64,000 nt of DNA from Citrus sinensis (Eukaryota > Streptophyta > Magnoliopsida > Sapindales > Rutaceae), in assembly GCF_022201045.2 (NCBI RefSeq), contig NC_068556.1:4504001-4568000 (forward strand), written 5' to 3'. The translations under genes and the position numbers were made by a program. Below the pieces are notes generated by a model. That model saw nothing but the letters and a program-made list of their open reading frames with translations. It did not search any database and was not told where the DNA came from. Positions 11,741-23,885 of the stretch are shown in pieces (within the stretch, counting starts at the first letter, position 1; every line of letters begins with the position of its first letter).

Positions 11741-13184
11741 TTTGTTAAATGAATCTAACCACTAATTTACAATGAGACAAAATACCGGGGTAGGTAACCT
11801 CAAAGGCAAAAAATAGCTGGACCTCTAATTCTAAGTAGTTTAAAAAACGTGTTTATGATTAGTTTGTTATATTTTATTTAATAGATAAATAGATTTAGTA
11901 AAATAACACGTAAGAGACTTGAAATTTTGTTTAAAACTTTTCGGATAAACATTGTTTCACACGTTACTATGTTTCTTATTAGAATATACTTATCTATTTC
12001 TATCAAATAGGTACTTCGTTTGTTAGTAAGGATTGAAATACCCGTAAAGTATGAAACTATTTTTTGGAATATATAAACTTTCATCCTAATAAATTTAAAG
12101 TCCAATAAAATTATATATTTAGAATGAAAATTAAAATTTATAATAAAAATTCCTCCAACTATAGATGTCATATACAAATTAGAGCCCTACCAAAGATGAC
12201 TTCTCAGCTCTTTTCTTATCACCCTCCATCATGAGGGTTGGTTATTTTGACTAAAGCACTATGTCTAGTATCTGCATGAATTAAAATACCACAAACCAAA
12301 GTTTGAATTGAGGAAAACTAGACAACTTCAAAAATAGCAGAAGAATTAAAAAAAAAAAAAGGACAAGAAGCTAAGAAGATTTTCTCTTAAGAGAAAACAT
12401 GAAAATTATTTATTTACAATAGATTATAATAGTGAATTTTGAATTTTTTGGGATTCACATATGTAGGGTAGACCTCTAGTTGTCAAATTACTTGCTCTAC
12501 ATGGTGATGATTAAAAAAAAAAAAAAACCAAAACCATATTCACATAAGGGTATTTGGTTCACTGCAATTAGGATTTGGGACCTATTTGATCCAAAATGAA
12601 AACTATCTTCTTTATCTGAGAAAACATAACAAAATTGGTACCTAGATGTTATTACCTTTCGTTATATTTTAACAAAATTATTTTAAAAAGCGTTAATTTT
12701 ATAAAAATATATATTTAAAAAAATTATTTTTAAAAAATTAATAAAAAATGCGGTTTACTGTATAATTCGTGTCGTGTGTTTTGATCGCTGTAAGCAAGTA
12801 CCTCAACGGAGAAGTACCCCGGCAAGTTCAATTCATCGTGTACGGTGCTTCTTTTATATCAGCTCGGCGGTACGAAATTTTCGAACGGAATATTCTCCAA
12901 AACCAAAAACGAAAATGCTTTGCATCTATTTTCTTCTATTATCGAATCGTTTCGATGCCCTGTTTTTAGTTAGTTGCTGAGAATTTGTTCGAATTCTAAT
13001 TATAGTTCACATTCTATTCTATTGTATTATTCTTTGCTTTTAGTTTAACAAACTATTAGTTCATTATGTTTTTGTATCGTTGATTCTTGTCATGTTTTTC
13101 CTTTTTTTTTTTTTTTTTGGTAAGGCTTTGGAGGAAAAACGGAGGCGTTTTGAAGGTGAAATGCGAGTATTGAATTGAGGAATC
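11741..13184. other. Intergenic region and promoter / 5' leader of the CIPK gene
   Basis: AT-rich sequence without a recognisable gene. From about 12760 the base composition becomes less AT-rich, and this part probably includes promoter and 5' untranslated sequence of the kinase gene starting at 13185. A long T tract lies at 13101-13118. No transcription start can be fixed from sequence alone. Confidence 0.5.
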
Positions 13185-16100
13185 ATGAAGAAGCAAACTA
13201 GGAGGGTTGCGAAGTATGAAGTTGGGCGAACAATTGGCGAAGGAACCTTCGCCAAGGTTAGGTTTGCACAAAATAGGGAGACTGGAGAGAGTGTGGCCAT
13301 GAAAGTTTTGGCTAAAAGTACCATTCTTAAGCACAGAATGGTTGATCAGGTACTGTTCCAGTCCCACTTCATTTGGTTTTCCATGTAAATTGTCAATTGA
13401 ACTTGCTTGCACTTGTTGTAGAGTTGACAAATTATGTTGCGGTAGAATTTACATGAATAAGCTTTGGAGTTTTTAGGATTCATAGGGATTCAAAAATTGT
13501 TTTTGCTGGATATATTAGCAAATATCCAGTAATTGTGAATTGTTTATATTGTACAATTATATGATCTATCACATGATTGCTCAAAACATAGATATCACTT
13601 TTTCTGTCCTGTTTATTCACTTTCTTGCACTGACTCGTATGCTCTGGTGATTTGCTTTAGTTGATTAATTAAGGCTTTCGAGGACCATTGAGTTGCTCAA
13701 TTGGGGCTCTTATCCGACTCCTCATTTGCCCCACTTCTCAATCATAGGGTCTGACATCACAAAATGCTCATTGTGCTTGATTTAATAAGAACGTACTTTG
13801 TAAAATGCTATTGCTAGTGGTTTTATTCATTGTTCATTTTCCTTTTTGCTAATAAGTTTGCTAACTTCTTTTTTGCATTGGTTCCAGATTAAAAGAGAGA
13901 TATCCATCATGAAGATTGTCAGACATCCCAACATAGTTCGGTTGCATGAGGTGTGCTGGAATCATTCATGATTTTGTTAGCCTTGATTTTGTAGTATTTT
14001 GTTGTTGATGACATGCTTCTTTATTTATCCATCATTATTGATTCTAGGTTTTGGCAAGCCGAACAAAGGTATATATCATTCTGGAGTTCGTAACTGGAGG
14101 AGAGCTCTTTGATAAAATTGTAAGGCTGTTCCTGTATGACGTAGTATTTTTTACTTGAGCAAACAGAAATTCAATTGATTTTTTTTTCATTAATTAGTGA
14201 GATATTGCACAAATTATCTATTTGATGACTAATTATGCACCCGTCCCTCCCTCCTTCCCTTATTATTATTTTCTAAACATGTTAATTTTAAACGTGAACT
14301 TGGTTTGCAGGTTCACCAAGGTAGACTTTTGGAAAATGATTGTAGGCGATACTTTCAACAGCTTATAGATGCGGTTGCTCATTGTCACAGTAAGGGTGTA
14401 TACCACAGAGACCTAAAGGTGCAGAGAGATATTTGGTTTTGAATTCTTTTAGCAAATGTGATTTTATACATCATCTTTGGTCTGCATCCTGATAGTCTTT
14501 CTTTCCGTCCTATGTATAGCCTGAAAATCTTCTTCTAGATTCTTATGGAAATTTGAAGGTTTCTGACTTTGGACTGAGTGCATTGCCCCAGCAAGTAAGC
14601 ATGATTGAGTTAATTTTGCCTCTCAATACCCAAGAAATTTGCTTGTCCTTCACTTTTGTTTTTCCGATGATAAGAAGTTTTCTTCTTTCCCACCCACTCT
14701 ACATTCTCTGATTATGTGGTTGTCATGATAGGGTGTCGAACTTCTTCACACCACTTGTGGAACTCCAAATTATGTTGCACCTGAGGTATTAAATCATTAG
14801 GAAACTTAATGATTTTTTAGCAAATGTGTCATATTCTTTTCTATACTTTGCTGCTGGTTTGGACTTATACACACGCTCTCAAAATTTGGTTCTATTGATT
14901 TAGGCCAGTGTTAATGCTGTCTATGCTCTTATACATGGACTTCTGAATTTCAATTCCGGAGATTAAGTGTCATCTTTCTGTATTATTGATTCTTTATTCC
15001 TGCTAGTGAATTTGATAAAGCTGTTAAAAGTAGTATTACTGACAAAAATTACAAATTCTGATGACTTGCTGGTTTATGGAAGGTCCTGTACATTTCAATT
15101 ACTTAAATGTTGTGTAATTGTGAAAGCAAGTTTCTTAATCATTTCTTCTTAAAATAAAATTATTAATATGCTTAACTTTTCTTGCACAAAATTATTGCCA
15201 ATAGGTCCTCAGCAACCGCGGCTATGATGGTTCTGCTGCTGATGTGTGGTCATGCGGCGTCATCTTGTTTGTTCTTATGGCTGGATATCTTCCTTTTGGG
15301 GAGACAGACCTTCCAACCTTATACAAAAAGGTTAGCTGTCATTGATTTGCTTTTGGTGAATATGTGTGAACTGTGGGATTTAATTTCCTTGCTTGGTAGT
15401 GAAATAAGAGATTAAAAGACATTCCTGCTCACACACTAATTCAATTTCTTCACAGTAGAGTTGTAAAGTAAACTTTGGTGGCAATGGCACTTTTATTTGA
15501 CTCTCTGCCTTTGAAATTGTAATTAAAACATTTTTCTTTCCATTTGTTTCACTTTAGTCTTATCTTCAGTCTTTTATTACTTATATGTACTTTAATGTTT
15601 TGGATGTTTTGTGTCCGATACGCAATTAATCTGAACACTGATATCACGTGTCTTTCCTTGTCAGGTAGAGAGACAAAACCTACAGAAACCTCCTGTTTGA
15701 TCTTTTGTTTCCCCTGTAAACAAAGTATTAATGTCATGCTATCATTTAGTGTGATATAATTATGACTGAGAAGCTTCTAACTTTCTTTTCTTTGGTATGT
15801 AGATAAATGCTGCTGAATTTTCCTGTCCGTTTTGGTTTTCAACTGGGGCTACGTCATTGATCCATAAGATACTTGACCCAAATCCAAAAACTGTGAGTGT
15901 CTTGTTTTGTTATATTAGGTTATATTCATTCTTTCTTGGGATGATGATCTGATTTTAAAGGTGCTTACAACTTGAGTGTGTCACCAAACATACGTAGTTC
16001 ATACATAAGACAATAACCTTTCATTCTGTCAATTCATTGTATTCCAAAAATGCTAATCAAGTTTGAGCCATATTTCTGAAGCCTTTGTTTTATGTTTACA

Positions 16101-18438
16101 AGTTCTATATAAATTATTGCATACATTTCTTAAGGCATTAATTTAATGCATGCCTCACAAGCATTAGTTGGTAGGTCGGTGACTGGATTGAACTTTAGGA
16201 TATGATTTATAGTCATCGTTCCTTTGCTTTTTGTTATTGTTTTCATTTTAATGCAGCGTATTCGGATTGAAGGAATAAGAAAACATCCATGGTTTCGGAA
16301 AAACTATAATCCTGTCAAATGTAGCGAGGAAGAGGAAGTGAATTTGGATGATGTCCATGCCGTTTTTGATGACATCGAGGTTGGTTGTTTCTTGATGCTA
16401 TTTCTAGTTGTCAGTCTCATCCATATAGATTTTTTATGATGCAAGTTGACAGAGTTTCTGCATTTCATGACATCACCTGTAGATTTGTTTTTTGGAGTAG
16501 GTTTAATGTAACCTGATTGCATTCGTAATTTGCCTTTGCTTTGGTATTTTATATGCACACAATTTTGCTTTACTTGGAAATGTTGCTATTTTACAGGACC
16601 AGTATGTAGCTGAGCAGTCAGAAAATAAAGTCGGAGGTCCTCTCCTAATGAATGCATTTGAGATGATTACTCTATCCCAGGGTTTGAATCTGGCAGCATT
16701 GTTTGACAGGCGACAGGTATACAGTCCAGAGTCTAGAAGTTCTGCTGCTTGATGTATCCTAAATTGAAGTTATAGTCTATTTGCAGCCTTTCTATCATGA
16801 GAATTTCAGTTGTATAAGTACTTTTCTGAGATTAGCTAGGACATTATTTGACCTGATTCTGTTGGAAGCTTTAACTGTATAACTCTGGCTGATTAAAATC
16901 TGCAAATTCTAAGGAAGTCGATCTCATGAGATGGAAGTTATTGTGTGGGTTATCTTTTAGTCTCTGTACCATGCCTATATAATCTGCTGCCTACAACCAA
17001 GGTTTACGAAACTAAAAAATTCTGCAGGTTAAGGCTAATTTAAAACTATAATTGATATTTTATGTCAGCAGTTTGTAAAATACATTGCTAACGTAGATTC
17101 TATGAGATGCATACATAATATTGCTTTTTTTGTTGATCTATTTTCTAGGTTTAATTTGGTGTTTTTGTTTTACTGTGAAAGATGAATATTAGAATCTCCT
17201 CTCTCTATTTATCCATCTGTCAGGATTATGTTAAAAGGCAAACTCGTTTTGTATCCCGCCAACCAGCACAAGTTATACTTTCAAATATTGAAGCTGTTGC
17301 AGAATCTTTGTCTCTTAAAGTGCATACCCGCAATTATAAGGTATGCCTTGTACTTATCCACTTATAAATCTTATATAATTATTCTTCTTCGAAAATCATT
17401 ATCTTTACTTTTGTGCTGGAATGTTGAGATGTAATCTTTTGTTTTGTGGATTATAATTTATATTTGCTAGTTATTTGTTAATAGATAGTATCTTGTAATG
17501 CTGGCCAAATTTCAAACCCATAGCTCATAAAATGTACATAAACCCATAAGAAATACATATACAATTTCACATTTACCAAGTAATGGAGCAACTGAAAAGG
17601 GAGAAATGAGAAGGCAAAGAACATCCTATAGTTTATTCTTCATTTTTGGTGTTGTATGTTATGAAGGAAAAACTTAGTAAATGGTTGATTGGTGTTCATC
17701 TCTTAGATATTCTAGTGTATCTGAAAATAAACATGCTATTCACATTCTCTTTTCTTTTAATATTTATTATATTTATTTATTTATTTTGTAAATATCCACA
17801 GACAAGACTGGAAGGAGTATCTGCAAATAAGACTGGACAATTTGCTGTTGTTCTGGAAGTAGGTTCCTGGATTTGGTTTCTGCAATATTGTTTTTTTGTT
17901 ATTCTGTGAAAAGGCCTTGATTTAAGTATGAGTACTAATTTATATTAATTATTTTTCATACAAAGGTTTTTGAAGTTGCACCATCCCTTTTCATGGTTGA
18001 TGTTCGGAAGGCTGCTGGAGATACTCTTGAATATCACAAGGTTAGCACGTACTAACCTACAAGGCTTGCTTGTGTGAGTTCTTAATTTTTGTCCAATTAT
18101 AACGAAAAAACTTATTAGATAGGCCAAACATGTGTACACGATTTTATTTTATTCTAGAGATCATAGGGACATGGACTGCTTGTTTATGTCATCATGGAGT
18201 AGGTTTCAAGTATAATCTCAGAAAGAACAAAAAAGGAGGGGAAAAAAGGGGGAAAAATTAAAAAAAATTAAAAAAAAAAAAGAGAGGCAAGCTGGGTTCT
18301 TATGATGGGGGGTTTTTCATATCTCATAACTATCATTTACCTCTTTTGCAGTTTTACAAGAATTTCTGCGCTAAATTAGAAAATATCATCTGGAAACCGA
18401 CAGAGGGCTCCAGTCTGCTTAGGACAATGAGTTGCTGA
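13185..18438 (+). CDS. CIPK24: CBL-interacting protein kinase 24 / SOS2-like (SnRK3 family), 14 exons
   Basis: Ser/Thr kinase predicted to be activated by Ca2+-loaded CBL (SOS3-type) proteins and, in the family, to phosphorylate the SOS1 Na+/H+ antiporter and related transporters. Exons: 13185-13349, 13888-13950, 14048-14119, 14311-14418, 14520-14594, 14732-14785, 15205-15330, 15803-15892, 16257-16379, 16597-16716, 17224-17340, 17802-17858, 17966-18040, 18352-18438. Every junction is GT-AG and a whole codon; the product is 443 residues, against 446 in Arabidopsis SOS2. Visible motifs: GEGTFAKV (18-25), catalytic K40, HRD 132-134, DFG 152-154, activation loop [22 protein letters not shown] motif [18 protein letters not shown] from 311, then the phosphatase-interaction region [10 protein letters not shown]. 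The NAF region and the C-terminal LLRTMSC tail resemble CIPK24 more than CIPK8. The gene looks intact. Confidence 0.95.
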
Positions 18439-18929
18439 TCCTGTAAGTGTAGGTGTGAAGCAAATCAGTCAGCAGACAGGCCAAACAAAATGCTCTCTCC
18501 TTAAATGAATGAGGCCATAAAATAAGCTGTTGGATAATATTATTGTGTCTGCCTCATGCTTGCATTCATATGTAAATTGTGATATCCCCATCAGGCATGA
18601 AAAATTGTATTTCTTTGTATAATGTAAATGGTCAAGGCCTCAGTGGAGACGTTCTTGTATTCATAGGCTTTTTACGCTAAAAAATCACCGTCCATGTCTG
18701 AAATAGTGTTAAGAGTGTTACAGGAAATCCGGAATGTAGATGGTGTCATGCTTATATAGCAAAATGAAAATCTCTTAATAAAGTAACTGTTTGTCTCTTG
18801 TGTTATCCTCTATTTTTCTTGACGCCTTAAGAAAATTGTTTGTTATTGGATTACAATTTGGCTTTCTTTGAACCGTACATGGTCCTCGTGGAGCTAGTAT
18901 ATTACGGGATGTGGAGGCGGCTGAAGTAG

Positions 18930-19185
18930 GGCAATGTGTGTAAGTTAAGGTTGTAAGGTTAGATATATTAAACTGTTTGGTAAACACTAGTTGTTGTATT
19001 TTAAAAGATAAGTTGTTTTGATTTTACTGATGAAAATTTTATTATATTTTTATTAATTTTGTCAGAATTATTATATAAAAATTATATTTATTACATATTG
19101 TTAATTTTATTTTATAAATATATATATATTTTTTTTTATAGCAGTTGTAACTTAAAAATTATAATATCTCGATACCAAATAGGGT
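18930..19185. mobile_element. Degenerate MITE related to the one at 41038-41309
   Basis: It shares the subterminal block TTTGGTAAACACTA, the AT-rich core with attatatttattacatattg, and the right-end block gcagttgtaacttaaaa with the MITE at 41038-41309. The outer ends are eroded and no target duplication could be fixed, so limits are approximate. The same TTTGGTAAA/TTAAAAGTTACA vocabulary occurs near the right end of the Harbinger-like element at 49586-55751. Confidence 0.6.
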
Positions 19186-19580
19186 CGAAGAGATTGAGTG
19201 GCGGCATTATTCGATTTCCACCTCCTTTTTCATTATTTACTGAGCTGCCACTGGATGAGTCATGACGACCAGCTGTTGTAGTCTCTGTGCTGTGCCACCG
19301 TGATGATAAGTTTCTTGTACTTCTAATTAGGAAGAGGTTAAAGAACTTTCCAAGAGGCATAATAATAATTTTTGGTGGGCGGGCAGCACCAGGAACATAT
19401 TAAAACCATTTAGTTGACATCACTATCGGCTACAATTTACATAATTTGTTGTGAGTGCAAGGAATTATGAACACATTTACACAAGGGAACCATCGTGATA
19501 GCATGAATGAATGTGGGAGAGATGTTACAAACACCAATGTTGTATAGTCAAGAGAAGGTCTTTTTTGGGTATTCGGATTT

Positions 19581-19661
19581 TCTTCTTTTGAAGGAATACC
19601 ACAGTAGTCGGATTTTCATCTTTTTATGAAGGAATCTCTGTCGTATTCCTTCAAAAGAAGA
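19581..19661. repeat. Short perfect inverted repeat (19-bp arms)
   Basis: Arm 1 at 19581-19599 (tcttcttttgaaggaatac) and arm 2 at 19643-19661 are exact reverse complements with a 43-bp loop. The loop contains a partial direct copy of arm 1 and its flank (cggattttcatcttttta). Purpose unknown; it may be a MITE remnant. Confidence 0.7.
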
Positions 19662-19987
19662 GAAATATCACTTCATTGTTTTTACGATTACAGGGTACAG
19701 CTTATTAACATAGACAATAAAGGTTTGATATAACACCACGTCACATGCACTAATGGTTTCTTTTCTTTCTTTCTTTCTTTTTTAAATAAATGAAAAATGA
19801 AAAGATGTATTCGCACCAAATAATTGAATCAAAAAGTGGCAAAGCAAAGAAAAAAGCTTACAAAGAAAGAGCTACCTACTTTCTTATTCAAAATTAAGAG
19901 GACGCAACAGGTTGTCTCAACTCTCAACGCTATAGCTGTTTAGCTACTAACCATTTACATACAAGACAATATATATTAGATTTCGTC

Positions 19988-20606
19988 TCATGGATGGAAC
20001 AACTTATTGCCACATTTGCATCTCCATGAGAGCAGATAATAATTTTCATCTTCTTGGGATGATGATGGTGATGACGATGACGATGAAGCCTTGAGTCGCT
20101 TTTTAGGGTGTGGAGGAATAACTAGAGTAGCCACACATGGTGTACAATTCAAGCACTTGTGTACACACTGTGGAGGCCTTGAACCCAACACCATTTTCAC
20201 TTCCTTCAAACCTTCACTTCCTCTTGAAAGTACTGAACCAGCTTCCCCAAAAAAAAATAATAATATTAATAATTAAAAAAAAAAAGAAGTTTCACGTAAA
20301 ATGGAACCGAACTCACTTTCAAAAATAATATTTTCACTAGATATTTTAGCCACGTAATGTATAAATTATGGTGGGTGTGTTCCTTTTTTACCTGATTTGG
20401 GAGAAAAAATCGTGAAAGAAATGATGAACATCACGATGACTCTGTTCTTTAGCCCAGTTAAGCTGTCTCTTGGCGGAGCCATGAGTCTTGTCTGTGAGTG
20501 AACTAATGGGAGTATCAATTTTGGTTGTAACTTGTAAAGAAAGAGACGAGATTGTATGAATATTCAGAGAGTGGTGATGGCAGCTAAAAGAGAGAACCTT
20601 GCACAT
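19988..20606 (-). CDS. EPIDERMAL PATTERNING FACTOR-like secreted cysteine-rich peptide
   Basis: Predicted apoplastic peptide ligand; in the family these act through ERECTA-type receptors on stomatal, meristem or organ-growth patterning. Exon 1 is 20392-20606 and exon 2 is 19988-20222. The donor caaatcag/gtaaaa and acceptor ctttcaag/aggaag join in frame to give ...FFSQIRGSEGLKEVKMVLG. The C-terminal mature domain shows the family pattern GSRPPQC-x3-C-x2-C-x2-C (six cysteines in all) ending NYYLLSWRCKCGNKLFHP. Between the cysteine groups is a serine-rich loop. The wording around VLGSRPP and YYLLSW suggests the EPFL8-like branch, but this is not certain. The N-terminus from the first ATG is not a clear signal peptide (MCKVLSFSCHHHS), so a further upstream exon or another start is possible. 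Confidence 0.8.
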
Positions 20607-21698
20607 GATGGAGGTGCTTCGTTCAAAAAAAACAATGCATCTATCAGTATAAAGGGTCCCAATAGCATAACTTTGTGCTGAAATATCTTTTCAAGAAATA
20701 GTAGCTCAGACTGAAGTTACAGATTTTCATCTTTTGCCAGTTGACCTGCCGTTGCTTTGCTATTAAATTTTTCTGGAAGTACAACTACAGTCCTGGTCAC
20801 TTGTTTTGTTCTATCAAATAAAAAAGAATTAAAAAACTGAAGTGTTTTGGACCCCTTCTTTTGCCATCATAGAAAATGTGACTACCCTTGTGCTTTGATC
20901 ATTCACTTGTTTCTGTAAGGATGGCTCATTATAGTGAAATGAAGAAGCAAAGTCAATCTGGATCTGGACTCAAGCCATATACTGATAAAGCCAAATCAGC
21001 AAAGCTAAATGTCATAAGTGCCAAGTCAGATATGCCAGCTAAGCAGCAGCAATGATACCTTAACTGATTCTGTTACGCATGCTTAATACTAGTGAAGTTA
21101 GAATTAGTTATTAATAACTAATTAGTTACCGATTAGTTAAGCATCCAGTGATGTATATATATAAACCTTGATTGTTCTAGATTGTTCATTGAATTAAAAA
21201 AAAAACGTGAAATACATTGCAGCAATAAAATAGTTTTCTCTCATTTTCTAAGCTACCAAACAGCAGTTATCAATCAATTTTCATATTTCTTTCAGTTTCT
21301 ATATGCTAGTTTATTATGCACTAGTTTCTTTCTTTTACCAGCCATGGGCTCCTGCCAATGCTTCTTTTATTTTGCAAGGCTGATGTGAATCTTTGAATGA
21401 GTCATTTTGCATAGATTGCTTATACAACATAAACTTTGCATGATCGTCATGCAAATGTAATTTTGGGAAATTTTGTCGCTAAAATGTCATATTATTTATG
21501 TTTGAACATTAGGTGAAAGGCACACAAATGATGGGAAGCAAACAAAGAGTGGTAGCGAATTATTAGCTAACTCGCGAGCTTGAACACCTGAACTTTTAAC
21601 TACTTCTTCATTCCCATACTTGTTATAAGAAACAAATCCCCTGTAGGCCTTTCTGTCAAGAAACATTACTTTCCATTTTATTTTCATTTCAATCTAAA
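20607..21698. other. Divergent intergenic region between EPFL and CYP704 genes
   Basis: It holds the presumed promoters of both flanking genes. The block about 21050-21330 has a palindromic AT segment (gaattagttattaataacta), a TATA-like tatatataaacc and LTR-leader-like sequence. It could be a worn solo LTR of a Copia element, but no TG..CA ends with a target duplication were found. No gene seen. Confidence 0.45.
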
Positions 21699-23885
21699 AT
21701 GGAAGCGCTTTCAACTTCCCCTGAAGGATACAATATGGGAATGTTAATGCTAGCCTGCACGGTATTGTCGTGGATATTGCTCATCCACTGGTGGAGCCAG
21801 AAGAACCAGAGAGGCCCAAAAACCTGGCCATTTGTTGGAGCGGCGATAGAACAGCTAATGAACTATGACCGAATGCACGACTGGCTGGTGAATTACCTTT
21901 CTGAGTTAAAAACTGTTGTGGTCCCAATGCCGTTTACAACTTATACCTACATTGCCGATCCTGCTAATGTAGAACATGTTCTTAAGACCAACTTTGCGAA
22001 TTACCCAAAGGTAAGACGCCCCATGTTCACTCAGTTTCATCATTTTATTGACATTCTAGTTTCTATACTTCGCATTAATGAGAGTCACTGATTTAATTGA
22101 AGGGTGAAACGTATCATTCGTACATGGAAGTGCTTCTTGGAGATGGGATTTTTAATGTAGACGGTGAGCTTTGGAGGAAGCAAAGGAAGACTGCAAGCTT
22201 TGAGTTTGCATCTAAGAATCTGAGAGATTTCAGCACCAAGGTCTTCAGGGAATATAGCCTGAAGCTCTCTAGTATTCTAACTCAAGCATCGTGCCACAAT
22301 CAAGAAATAGACATGCAGGTAATGCAGAAGATTCTTTACATGTAGGGAACTTTCAACAAATACAGATAGCTAAATTTGATTGCACATTCAAACTACAGAA
22401 GCTGTTTACATTTTCAAGAGCAAGAATACCAACTACCAAATTTGCGTGCAACTTGATACAACACGTCTGTTTTCATATTCTTTCTTATTGGCTGGCTGGT
22501 GTCATGTTTAAAGAGAGCTTTCTAATTGTTGTTTCTAGGAGTTGCTGATGAGGATGACTTTAGACTCTATATGCAAGGTGGGATTCGGAGTGGAAATAGG
22601 AACTTTGGCTCCTAATCTGCCGGATAATCGCTTTGCTCAGGCTTTTGACACTGCTAATATCATTGTGACTCTTCGCTTCATTGACCCTTTGTGGAAGATA
22701 AAGAGATTTCTACACTTGGGCTCAGAAGCTCTACTTGACAAGAGCATCAAAGTAATTGATGATTTCACCTACTCTGTAATCAAAAGAAGGAAAGCAGAGA
22801 TACAAGAAGCTCGTGAGACTAGTGACGGTACTAAGGTAACATAACATAAACTAATTCAAGACAGACTTGAGTCACTTTTATATCTACAAAAACTAAAAGA
22901 TTTACATTCACCTTTCAAGCAACTTGTTAATCATGCATGAATGCATCAGATAAAGTATGATATATTGACAAGATTCATCGAGTTAAGCGAAGATCCTGAA
23001 AGCAACTTAACTGACAAAAGTCTCCGAGATGTTGTTCTGAACTTTGTGATTGCTGGCCGAGACACAACAGCAACAACTCTCACATGGGGTGTATACATGG
23101 CGATGACTCATAATCATGTAGCTGAAAAGCTTTACTCAGAGCTCAAAGCTTTTGAAGCAGATAGAGCAAAGGAAGAGAAGGCGTCATTGGTTCAGTATGA
23201 CAAAGAGGACCTTGAATCATTCAATCAAAGGGTAACACAATTTGCAGGGCTCTTAAATTATGATTCAATGGGGAAATTATATTATTTGCATGCAGTTATC
23301 ACAGAAACACTCCGTTTGTACCCGGCAGTCCCTCAGGCATGCATTCTTTGTTCAAATGATTAAGTTTCTTCTCTGCACAAGCTTCACGAGTCATTTTGAC
23401 ATATATTTTACGAATTTAGGATCCTAAGGGAATCCTGGAAGACGATGTCTTGCCAGATGGAACAAAGGTAAAAGCAGGAGGAATGGTAACTTATGTTCCG
23501 TATTCAATGGGTAGAATGGAGTACAACTGGGGCCCTGATGCAGCTTCATTCAAGCCTGAGAGATGGCTCAAAGATGGAGTCTTCCAAAATGCTTCTCCAT
23601 TCAAGTTTACTGCATTTCAGGTAAGCCTAAAAGATCCAATATCCAGCCATGACATGTGGAGCCACACCGAGGCATCTCATGGTTCTTGTTTTTGTTGATA
23701 TGCAGGCTGGGCCGAGAATATGCCTTGGGAAGGACTCAGCATATCTCCAAATGAAGATGGCTCTGGCCATTTTGTGCAGGTTTTTCAAATTCAAGTTGGT
23801 CCCGGATCATCCAGTGAAATACAGAATGATGACGATTCTCTCGATGGAGCATGGTTTGAAGCTTACAGTAGAGAGACGTTCTTAA
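21699..23885 (+). CDS. Cytochrome P450, CYP704 family (CYP704C1-like), six exons
   Basis: Predicted ER-anchored monooxygenase; characterised CYP704 proteins hydroxylate long-chain fatty acids at the omega end. Exons: 21699-22010, 22103-22318, 22539-22835, 22950-23336, 23420-23620, 23706-23885, giving 530 residues. N-terminal membrane anchor at about residues 13-32, then a basic/proline stretch (KNQRGPKTWPFVG). I-helix AGRDTT 310-315, K-helix ETLR 394-397, PERW 450-453, and the heme loop FQAGPRICLG 470-479 with axial Cys477. All parts expected of an active enzyme are present. The fourth intron appears to start with GC (cctcag/gcatgc) and end with AG; skipping to GATCCTAAG restores the family sequence PQDPKGILEDD. 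Subfamily and substrate are inferred. It could equally be named CYP704A-like. Confidence 0.93.

Larger units (their letters stand above)
18439..19987. other. CIPK 3' UTR and convergent intergenic region
   Basis: The first about 250 bp after the stop are probably 3' UTR. The rest contains a degenerate MITE at about 18930-19185, a local hairpin at 19581-19661, and a short TTTC run near 19760. No additional gene was recognised before the minus-strand EPF-like gene whose stop lies at 19988. Confidence 0.55.

Noticed and set aside
13056..13430. Minus-strand frame overlapping the first CIPK exon
   Set aside because: Antisense shadow of exon 1. The plus strand has clear kinase sequence and splice sites.
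21050..21400. Possible solo LTR with TATA box between the EPFL and CYP704 genes
   Set aside because: No TG..CA ends with a matching target duplication could be found. It could simply be promoter sequence.
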